Shown here piece by piece: positions 58,696 to 64,000 of a DNA stretch of 64,000 bases; position 1 is the first letter of the stretch; every line of letters starts with the position of its first letter. Where the stretch lies: assembly GCA_017432685.1 (NCBI GenBank), contig JAFRIR010000042.1, positions 39,249 through 103,248 of the forward strand, in the 5' to 3' direction. This DNA is from Flexilinea sp. Lineage in GTDB: Bacteria > Chloroflexota > Anaerolineae > Anaerolineales > Anaerolineaceae. The position numbers and the translations under genes are program-made. Below the pieces are notes generated by a model. The model was not told where the DNA came from, searched no databases, and saw only the letters and a list, made by a program, of their open reading frames with translations.

Positions 58696-58855
58696 GGTTC
58701 CAGGCTCCGACCGCAGCCTCCCGACTGTGATGTACAGCGGTTTTCAGTCCGCACCCGGTACACACCACCATGAACTGCGATTTATCCCCGAACAGATTGA
58801 CAACTTTGACATTTCCGCCGCAGCCGCACTGATCAAGTTTCATTTCTTCACTCAT
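58622..58855 (-). CDS. Lar-like zinc-ribbon protein
   Basis: 77 residues. QCGCGGNVKVVNLFGDKSQF MVVCTGCGLKTAVHHSREAAVGAWNRAMGTKM is the Lar-type pattern. The tail SQKKRKMDRTYWL runs through a poly-A stretch and may be bypassed by slippage into the next frame. Confidence 0.65.
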   Translation of the reverse strand: MSEEMKLDQCGCGGNVKVVNLFGDKSQFMVVCTGCGLKTAVHHSREAAVGAWNRAMGTKMSGSKSQKKRKMDRTYWL

Positions 58856-59032
58856 TTAGCCCTCCCGACTTCCTTTCAATTCCTTCAAATAATGAATCAC
58901 ATCGTCATCTATACAGGAACCTCGCAAGCAAACGAGAACGCCTCTATCCTCGTCCTCGAAAGGGCAGCTCATGCAGCTTCGGTTGGATGACAGGTCAGTG
59001 AATTCTTCAATAGTTTCTTTAAGTGATTTCAT
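58856..59032 (-). CDS. Small Cys protein with DDVIHYLKELK module
   Basis: 58 residues from MKSLKETIEEFTDLSSNRSC. CMSCPFEDEDRGVLVCLRGSCIDDDVIHYLKELK combines a Cys cluster with the helix module seen in 56392 and 56776. Unknown. Confidence 0.55.
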   Translation of the reverse strand: MKSLKETIEEFTDLSSNRSCMSCPFEDEDRGVLVCLRGSCIDDDVIHYLKELKGSREG

Positions 59033-59033
59033 C

Positions 59034-59627
59034 TCACTCCTCCTCAAAATGACACTCGTCAAAATCACAGCCTTCTTCGATTGTTCCGTCCTCATGGCGA
59101 ATCAGCCAATGGTCGCCGTCGTAGTCCTCATCAGCCCATTCGAAGGTGATTTCGCAGCCGGGGTTATCCTCAAATATTTTCCTGACGATCGGTTCCGGCC
59201 AGCACCACGCAGTGTCGAAACACACGTATTCAGGTTCGTTATGTTCCTGGTCGAAGGTAGAATCACAGGCATTCCACTTTGTCCCCCAGTTGGCATTACT
59301 CCAGTCATACCAATCGTAATAGCCGTATTTTTCATAGGCTTCAATATATTTTTCACCCCGGCGATAAAATTCATCCGACTTTTCAAGACATCGTTTTTTC
59401 CAAGCTGGGCGAAATCTCTTAACTCCGTCTTCGTCTCTGTTGGTCTTATACCAGTAAATACACGCTTCTTTATCGCTGTCGCAGGCAAGATCCGGATCCT
59501 CATAAATTTCCGGCCGCGGTATCACCAAATTGAAATCAAATGTCCGGCATCCATTGTCATCTCTCCCGATATACTTCCTTAGTACATCCGCAGGCGCTTC
59601 CAGTTTGCAAGTTGTCCAGTTAGGCAT
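59034..59627 (-). CDS. Api92-like ferredoxin-fold phage protein
   Basis: 197 residues from MPNWTTCKLEAPADVLRKYI. FDFNLVIPRPEIYED, YYDWYDWSNANWGTKWNACD and FDTAWCWPEPIVRKI are typical of the phage Api92-like / DUF1281 family. Function unknown. Confidence 0.85.
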   Translation of the reverse strand: MPNWTTCKLEAPADVLRKYIGRDDNGCRTFDFNLVIPRPEIYEDPDLACDSDKEACIYWYKTNRDEDGVKRFRPAWKKRCLEKSDEFYRRGEKYIEAYEKYGYYDWYDWSNANWGTKWNACDSTFDQEHNEPEYVCFDTAWCWPEPIVRKIFEDNPGCEITFEWADEDYDGDHWLIRHEDGTIEEGCDFDECHFEEE

Positions 59628-59907
59628 TTTTGACCTCCAATTCCAATCCAAGTTTTTTTGCAATAAATTTCAGCCAATATATCTGCTTATCCTTCGGGTA
59701 CAGGGAAAGCGCATGCACTGTAGCCTTCACCACCAGCTCATAACTCTGGTGTCCTTCCCCCACCTTCCCGTGCGTGATGTGATAGGCATTTTTCTTATCG
59801 GTCATCTCGCTGATTGCCACGAAATACGCCAGCCCGGACTTATCCAGAATCTCGGCAGCCTTATCCCGTGTTTTATCAACTTTTCCGTAAAAATCAGGCG
59901 TTCGCAT
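59620..59907 (-). CDS. Hypothetical early protein
   Basis: 95 residues. FYGKVDKTRDKAAEILDKSGLAYFVAISE ... HGKVGEGHQSYELVVKATVHALSL. Possibly related to small phage proteins that resemble hydrolase caps; unknown. Confidence 0.5.
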   Translation of the reverse strand: MRTPDFYGKVDKTRDKAAEILDKSGLAYFVAISEMTDKKNAYHITHGKVGEGHQSYELVVKATVHALSLYPKDKQIYWLKFIAKKLGLELEVKNA

Positions 59908-60235
59908 TGATCACTCCGTTCATGCCACCTCTCCGCTCGCTTTCCGTCAATTCGACATCCCATTTCCCGGCACGAAGATTTTCCCGTTCCGTCTCAAGCT
60001 TGCGCATCTCGATACGCAGTATATTCATTTTACTCTCAATAATTTGTACTTTTTTCGCCACTTCGACCATTGACTTGATGATGGACATACCGCCAATTCT
60101 GTACAGATCAGTTATCTGCTTTTTGCCTTCAGTATCGCTGATGCACGGATGCCAGGTGTATACATAGTCGATGAGCTTATAATCGCTGTTGGCAACTTCG
60201 AACCCAAGAAGCTTTTCAAATTCAGATTTCATCAT
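59894..60235 (-). CDS. Hypothetical early protein
   Basis: 113 residues from MMKSEFEKLLGFEVANSDYK. VYTWHPCISDTEGKKQITDLYRIGGMSIIKSMVEVAKKVQII then a coiled coil (KMNILRIEMRKLETERENLR). The start resembles small phage proteins with EFEKLLG ... YxxIExVYTxHP; role unknown. Confidence 0.6.
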   Translation of the reverse strand: MMKSEFEKLLGFEVANSDYKLIDYVYTWHPCISDTEGKKQITDLYRIGGMSIIKSMVEVAKKVQIIESKMNILRIEMRKLETERENLRAGKWDVELTESERRGGMNGVINANA

Positions 60236-60249
60236 TGCAGCACCCCCCG

Positions 60250-60498
60250 TTACAACCACTGATTGACAAAAAAGAACGTATCCCAGGACGGGAGGATCAA
60301 CCGCCCATGCCACCAAAACAGGTCAGCGTCAGAATGAGATTTTCTGTAGAAATCAGCCATGTTCCACTGATTCTCAAACTCCTCATCGCTGTATCGTGTC
60401 AGCTTTCCCTCGACCGCACTTAATGGCTGCTCCCGCTCCGATTTTGTGAATTTCCTGAAAGGTTTGAACCATTCCCCGTTATAACTGAAACTTTCCAT
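60250..60498 (-). CDS. Hypothetical early protein
   Basis: 82 residues from MESFSYNGEWFKPFRKFTKS, aromatic- and charge-rich, ending in LFWWHGRLILPSWDTFFFVN. The start follows AAGGGGG. Unknown. Confidence 0.5.
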   Translation of the reverse strand: MESFSYNGEWFKPFRKFTKSEREQPLSAVEGKLTRYSDEEFENQWNMADFYRKSHSDADLFWWHGRLILPSWDTFFFVNQWL

Positions 60499-60508
60499 CC
60501 TGACCCCC

Positions 60509-60694
60509 TTAGGCTGCCAGAGCAGCCAGTTTCGCGTCACGGGCGGCGATTTTTCCGCGGATTTCGGCGATATCGTCAGCCTGCCAGGGAGTCTCCGGAC
60601 CAACCTCAGCCATCGCCAGCTGATCTTCCAGGGTCAGCCACTGCCCATCATAAAAATCAAGTTCGTTGTAAGCCAGAATCTCGCTAATACTCAT
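60509..60694 (-). CDS. Small acidic protein
   Basis: 61 residues from MSISEILAYNELDFYDGQWL after AAAGGTGGTTGAC. Helical. First gene after early promoter copy 8. Unknown. Confidence 0.5.
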   Translation of the reverse strand: MSISEILAYNELDFYDGQWLTLEDQLAMAEVGPETPWQADDIAEIRGKIAARDAKLAALAA

Positions 60695-60745
60695 GTCAAC
60701 CACCTTTCTGTGTCAGCCGTAATTTTTTTATCTCAACTATATATA

Positions 60746-60773
60746 ATTATATTCAATTCTATGTATTCGTCAA
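60746..60773 (-). promoter_or_regulatory. Early promoter, copy 8
   Basis: TTGACG (60768-60773), 16 bases, TATAAT (60746-60751), then TATATATAGTTGAGATA. Probably drives much of the 60.7-53 kb block. Confidence 0.85.
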
Positions 60774-60806
60774 GTCTATAATTTATTTATATTACATACA
60801 TACATA

Positions 60807-60832
60807 AATAAATACCGCCCATATGAGCGGTA
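60807..60832 (-). terminator. Rho-independent terminator
   Basis: Minus strand ACCGCTC-ATAT-GGGCGGT stem and ATTTATTTATG, about 40 bases after the gene at 60874. Confidence 0.7.
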
Positions 60833-60873
60833 CATATTCGATGATTGTTATTTATTTTTAGGCAGATATATAA

Positions 60874-61197
60874 CTATTTTTCCTGGTATTTCGGGCATTT
60901 CGCGGCATCGAAATAAACATCCGTCGGTTTGGTCTCATACTTTTCGCAGGAACCTGCTGTGAAATCGCTTGCGTTCTTCCCGCTCCACAGCTTCCCGGCA
61001 AATTTGCAGGTCCGGCAGACCATCTGCTTCTGCTTTTCGTTCTGCCTGTCCGCGGCAGCCGCCATCGCTTCATCCTCCGCATAGTACCGCAGCCATGCGC
61101 CCTTCCTGTTTTCCGGGAGACTGTTGAAGTATTCCTGCTGTTCTTTTGTCAGATCATCCCAGATTCTCTCCACGTATTTCTTTTCTTTTTCTGTCAT
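60874..61197 (-). CDS. Small protein downstream of the ADP-ribosyltransferase effector
   Basis: 107 residues from MTEKEKKYVERIWDDLTKEQ after GGAGG. A helical start (EYFNSLPENRKGAWLRYYAE), then MVCRTCKFAGKLWSGKNASD FTAGSCEKYETKP ... CPKYQEK with five cysteines (likely metal-binding). It lies 18 bases after a tagged ADP-ribosyltransferase gene in the same transcript, so it is a candidate partner or immunity protein; not proven. Confidence 0.6.
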   Translation of the reverse strand: MTEKEKKYVERIWDDLTKEQQEYFNSLPENRKGAWLRYYAEDEAMAAAADRQNEKQKQMVCRTCKFAGKLWSGKNASDFTAGSCEKYETKPTDVYFDAAKCPKYQEK

Positions 61198-61215
61198 ATT
61201 TTCCTCCAATCGTTA

Positions 61216-62169
61216 TTATATATTGTTCCAGTCGACTTCCGGCTTGACATACGGTTTTGTATCTTTCCCGACGATCATGAATACAATCTGCCCTTTGCCG
61301 GCCTTTCCTTCATTTCTGTTGAACGCAATCGGTTTCAGTTTGTAGCCGCGCTGCAGGATAATCTCAAACTCATCGCCGAATTGACTTTGCTCTTCTTTCC
61401 CGTCCCATAACGTCCCACTGCCGCTTAATATTCCGTGTGCGCTGAAAGGTTCGGCGTACACTCCCTTTGAGCCTTTCGGTACAAAGATTTTCATCTCGAA
61501 GGTATCTGTGAATCCGCTTTTTTGAACTGCGCTTGTCGACATGAAATTCGCAATGTCCATAATTTTGCCGTTGTTAATTGCTTTCGTCAGCTCAGTGATA
61601 ACCTGTTCCGGGCTGACATGCTTTGCGTCTTCTCTGTTAAAACCGACCAATCTTGCAATGTGGCTGTTGGAAACACCGCGCCGAACCCACATGTCTTCCG
61701 TGATTTCAGACTTTTCCAATGCGTCTGTCAGATAATTGATCCTGTCGACATTCGCGTCATCAATATCAATCGGGTTGACTGCTCCGCCTAACATCTTGTT
61801 TATATAGTCATAATAATCCCCGGTATAGTCATACGCTGCTATCTGCTCATCCTCAGAAATTTTCGCCCACCATTTTTCGGTATCGCCGCGCAGCAAATCA
61901 TCAATCATCAACTTTTGATCATGGTTCGCATAAATCGCCTGATCCATCCGCTCCTGGCTGTAGTTCTCACTGTACGGCCCTGTGTTCTGCCGGTCTCCCT
62001 GTTTCCTTGCAGCCGCCCGCTCGATTTCGCCCATCCGCTGTTCAGCGTATTTCTGCCGGGCTTCCTGCAGCTCCCGCTGATAATCGGGGTTGCTGCTGTA
62101 CCCTTCTCCGTATTTCTGCTGAAGTTTGTCGAGCTTCTTTCCAAATCTGTATCTTGCGCTTCCGCCCAT
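61216..62169 (-). CDS. Tagged (MGGS) ADP-ribosyltransferase
   Basis: 317 residues. The tag MGGSARYRFGKKLDKLQQKY and a charged helix (30-60) precede an ADPRT exoenzyme-like domain. The three catalytic motifs are all visible: R163/R164 in MWVRRGV, STS at 211-213 in NFMSTSA, and the ExE pair E267-F-E269 in GDEFEIILQRGYKL, the pattern of arginine-specific mono-ADP-ribosyltransferases. It lies 17 kb away from the other tagged genes, with its own late module. Confidence 0.88.
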   Translation of the reverse strand: MGGSARYRFGKKLDKLQQKYGEGYSSNPDYQRELQEARQKYAEQRMGEIERAAARKQGDRQNTGPYSENYSQERMDQAIYANHDQKLMIDDLLRGDTEKWWAKISEDEQIAAYDYTGDYYDYINKMLGGAVNPIDIDDANVDRINYLTDALEKSEITEDMWVRRGVSNSHIARLVGFNREDAKHVSPEQVITELTKAINNGKIMDIANFMSTSAVQKSGFTDTFEMKIFVPKGSKGVYAEPFSAHGILSGSGTLWDGKEEQSQFGDEFEIILQRGYKLKPIAFNRNEGKAGKGQIVFMIVGKDTKPYVKPEVDWNNI

Positions 62170-62182
62170 GGTTCCACCTCTT

Positions 62183-62250
62183 TAAACGAAAAGAAGACAG
62201 AACTTTTGGCAGCTCTGTCTTCTTAGGATCTCGCTATCTTTATTATATCA
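62183..62250 (-). promoter_or_regulatory. Late promoter-hairpin module, copy 16
   Basis: TATAAT (62242-62247), then GATCCTAAGAAGACAGAGCTGC paired with TCTGTCTTC and TTTTCG. Stem GAAGACAGA / TCTGTCTTC differs from the usual GAAGGCA, again with compensating bases. Confidence 0.8.
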
Positions 62251-62410
62251 AATATCCTATCAGGCAGAGCTATATAGATCATCAGAATTAGCTCATATAT
62301 GCGATTTATCGGGGTTTTTCCTCCTTCCCCTTACAACTTTACCCCCCAACAGGAAAACCGCCAAATTCGCAATCCTGTGCGCAAATTCAGCGGTTCTCTC
62401 TGGCGCTGTC

Positions 62411-62692
62411 CTATCCGGCGATTGGATTCAGTCCGCAGGTATAGGCATGGTTCTTTGCGAACCTGTCCGCCAGTGCAAAAATGCGAACTCTTTCGCTTTT
62501 GTACGCCGGGAAAACACACTTTTGATCATTCACGATGAAATAATCGTCGATGGCATCCGCGGCAATGGTATTCACGCCGTCGCTGATATAGAAATTGACC
62601 ATATAGCGATCGAAGTTGTCATTGACGATAAAACGGGCATCTCCCATACCTTTAATGATTTCCCGTGCGGTTTTGACCATTGTGTTATACAT
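62411..62692 (-). CDS. Hypothetical early protein
   Basis: 93 residues after GGAGGCTGACA. DARFIVNDNFDRYMVNFYISDGVNTIAADAIDDYFIVNDQ, alpha/beta. It starts with helix TAREIIKGM. Unknown. Confidence 0.55.
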   Translation of the reverse strand: MYNTMVKTAREIIKGMGDARFIVNDNFDRYMVNFYISDGVNTIAADAIDDYFIVNDQKCVFPAYKSERVRIFALADRFAKNHAYTCGLNPIAG

Positions 62693-62715
62693 TGTCAGCC
62701 TCCTTTAGTGTGTCG

Positions 62716-62814
62716 TTACGAATGATGGATGATGGTGTCTATAACCTGATACAGTGCGTACAATGCAACCAGGGAAGCAAATGCGCCGATGATTTCTGAA
62801 ATAATATGCAACAT
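62716..62814 (-). CDS. Tiny membrane protein
   Basis: 32 residues (MLHIISEIIGAFASLVALYA LYQVIDTIIHHS), one transmembrane helix, GGGGGTT before the ATG. First gene after early promoter copy 9. Confidence 0.45.
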   Translation of the reverse strand: MLHIISEIIGAFASLVALYALYQVIDTIIHHS

Positions 62815-62863
62815 GACAACCCCCTTTTTTATGTCAAACGTTTTTTGCTCTCAACTATATATA

Positions 62864-62891
62864 ATTATATCCAGTTTTATTTATTTGTCAA
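62864..62891 (-). promoter_or_regulatory. Early promoter, copy 9
   Basis: TTGACA (62886-62891), 16 bases, TATAAT (62864-62869), then TATATATAGTTGAGAGC. Confidence 0.85.
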
Positions 62892-62924
62892 TACGCTATA
62901 TTGTTTATATTATTTAACAATTAA

Positions 62925-62957
62925 AAAAAATAATCCGGCTCATCACCGGATTACTGA
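62925..62957 (-). terminator. Rho-independent terminator
   Basis: Minus strand AATCCGGTGATGAGCCGGATT stem and a T-run, 10 bases after the RHH-protein gene. Confidence 0.85.
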
Positions 62958-62966
62958 TCACCGCCC

Positions 62967-63416
62967 TTAGTAAAGGTTTTCTGCGAACCGTCGGATAAAC
63001 TCCGAAACAGACATCCCTTCTTCCGAAGCTTTCCGCTTCAGGTTCTCCCTTGCCCTCGGGCTCAGGGTCATCGTCACCAGTATTCGTTTTGTATCATAAT
63101 CCTTCATGGTAAAGATCTCATCCTTCTTTTCGGGACAGTTGGTCTGTACCCAGCTTCTTGCTTTGTTGTAATTCGCTTCTGACCAGATTTCGTACCCGTT
63201 CCCGGCTTTGGTTTCACCGTTTTCATAGACGGAAAAGGGTGAATCCTTCCCGCCAACGCCATACACGAAGAAATCCCCCGTCTGCCGTCTGTACAGTGTT
63301 TCTGTCCAGTCTTCATCAGGGTTCTCCCCGTACACCTGCCCGAAAGTCTTCTGCACCGTCACCAGCGGTGTAGACTTTTCGATATCATAAAATTTCTTAT
63401 CAGCTCTTTTGCCCAT
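62967..63416 (-). CDS. Ribbon-helix-helix domain protein
   Basis: 149 residues. The C-terminal 40 residues, RILVTMTLSPRARENLKRKASEEGMSVSEFIRRFAENL, form a ribbon-helix-helix DNA-binding domain. The N-terminal 100 residues are a separate domain (TFGQVYGENPDEDWTETLYRRQTGDFFVYGVGG). It may be a transcriptional regulator of this phage. The space upstream (63417-63551) has a possible plus-strand TTGACA-N16-TAAAAT and no gene. Confidence 0.75.
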   Translation of the reverse strand: MGKRADKKFYDIEKSTPLVTVQKTFGQVYGENPDEDWTETLYRRQTGDFFVYGVGGKDSPFSVYENGETKAGNGYEIWSEANYNKARSWVQTNCPEKKDEIFTMKDYDTKRILVTMTLSPRARENLKRKASEEGMSVSEFIRRFAENLY

Positions 63417-63551
63417 TTTTTACCTCATTTCTAAAAATAATATTGACAACCGATCTATTTTTGATAAAATATCTTTACAATCTGATATGTTGTTCTCAGT
63501 ATTGTATGTCGGTTCCTTTCTGTGTTTTTTTGTTCTCAACTAACTGAAACC

Positions 63552-63998
63552 TCAGCCTCCGACGGAAACAGTCCCGGTTTCGGGGCTGTTTTTCTTTTCG
63601 TAGATCCTCGCAAGTTCCGTTAGTTTTCTGACGGCAACTTTTAACTCCCTTTGGCTTTCAGGAAAATTTTTATCACAGTAAAAATAGAATTCGCTGTAAT
63701 CCCCGATTTTTTCTTTGATACCATTTTCCTGATACCAGCGGAGAAACTTCTTCCGGACGGTACGTTCATTCTCCTGGACACCCTGCCGGCTCTGTCCCAG
63801 CTTTTCTCCGATTCTGCCGTAAGACTGATAATTCCCTCTCATGGCGAGAATCACCTGGTTTTTGTATGTACCGAATACATCTTCCTGTAAGCTTGTGATT
63901 ACCGTATTGACATCGGTAACATTGATCCGGTTTTCAACAGTAAGGTTATTTTCATACCAGTCTGTCAGAAATTCCTGCAGTCTTTCCAGTTTTCCATG
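63552..63998 (-). CDS. Helical protein, 5' end outside window
   Basis: The frame is open to the right edge, so the start lies outside. Visible: VITSLQEDVFGTYKNQVILAMRGNYQSYGRIGEKLGQSRQGVQENERTVRKKFLRWYQENG. The RGNYQSYGRIGEKLGQSRQGVQ part looks like a helix-turn-helix of the sigma-factor/terminase small subunit type; DNA binding is possible. Not identified further. Confidence 0.5.
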   Translation of the reverse strand, partial: HGKLERLQEFLTDWYENNLTVENRINVTDVNTVITSLQEDVFGTYKNQVILAMRGNYQSYGRIGEKLGQSRQGVQENERTVRKKFLRWYQENGIKEKIGDYSEFYFYCDKNFPESQRELKVAVRKLTELARIYEKKNSPETGTVSVGG

Positions 63999-64000
63999 TT

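Noticed and set aside
6197-62169. Capsid-forming satellite element rather than a phage
   Set aside because: The tail tube, endolysin and holin, tRNAs and large early region argue for a full phage, although tail genes are missing here.
7030-62250. Late hairpins as ordinary terminators of upstream genes
   Set aside because: They lie after a promoter and just before the next ribosome site, and several have no gene ending nearby.
14211-62891. CRISPR-like repeats from the nine early promoter copies
   Set aside because: Copies are kilobases apart, always directly before genes, and contain -35 and -10 boxes.

Overview
The window looks like one end of a large tailed-phage genome or prophage of an anaerobic Bacillota (gut or rumen type), joined at its left edge to about 6 kb of bacterial-type DNA. 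The basis is: secreted sortase-domain proteins at the left edge, AT-rich sigmaA-like promoters with strong GGAGG ribosome sites, an LL-H-type holin, an A118-like portal, a PBSX-type terminase, and part of an oxygen-sensitive class III ribonucleotide reductase. From about 6.2 kb to the right edge every gene but one is on the minus strand. No integrase, transposase or CRISPR array is visible.

Layout, left to right. 0-6 kb: two convergent genes that both end in a sortase domain; one is a 1392-residue GLUG/lipase/sortase fusion. 6.2-11.3 kb: head-tail genes (tail tube, four connector/completion proteins, major capsid, scaffold). 11.5-27 kb: portal, large and small terminase, interleaved with ten genes of a striking family whose products all begin MGGG, MGGS or MGRG and then diverge into zinc metallopeptidases, ADP-ribosyltransferase-like and unknown domains; an ADP-ribosylglycohydrolase and a YunG-like protein lie among them. 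27-37 kb: antirepressor, many small proteins, MazG, a kinase-HD-RNA ligase fusion and a DUF932 protein. 37.4-38.8 kb: tRNA cluster, next to a promoter-to-terminator unit for a GC-rich structured RNA (38.85-39.16 kb). 39-47.9 kb: Xre regulator, Dam methylase, ParB-like protein, three more MGGG/MGRG proteins, two DUF4417 proteins and a C-terminal half of anaerobic NrdD. 48-64 kb: small proteins, a lysis cassette (holin, membrane protein, M23 endolysin), Thg1-like tRNA guanylyltransferase, a DUF5131 radical-SAM protein, and a fourteenth tagged protein with a full ADP-ribosyltransferase signature.

Two repeated transcription modules organise the phage part. The first (about 16 copies) has a TATAAT or TAAAAT box, usually preceded by TG and without a clear -35, then AGACCCTAAG, a covarying hairpin and a T-run, then the ribosome site. 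It precedes virion genes (tail tube, scaffold, small terminase), the holin, Dam, a DUF4417 gene and most tagged genes. The second (nine copies) is a TTGACA-N16-TATAAT promoter with a conserved flank, and precedes the small-protein operons. Co-expression of the tagged proteins with capsid genes, their place where a MuF-type minor head protein would be expected, and their shared N-terminal tags suggest that they are effectors packaged into the virion. This is an inference; it is the most interesting candidate system here. The tail genes expected to the left of the tail tube are absent, so the 6.2 kb boundary is either an attachment junction or a deletion.
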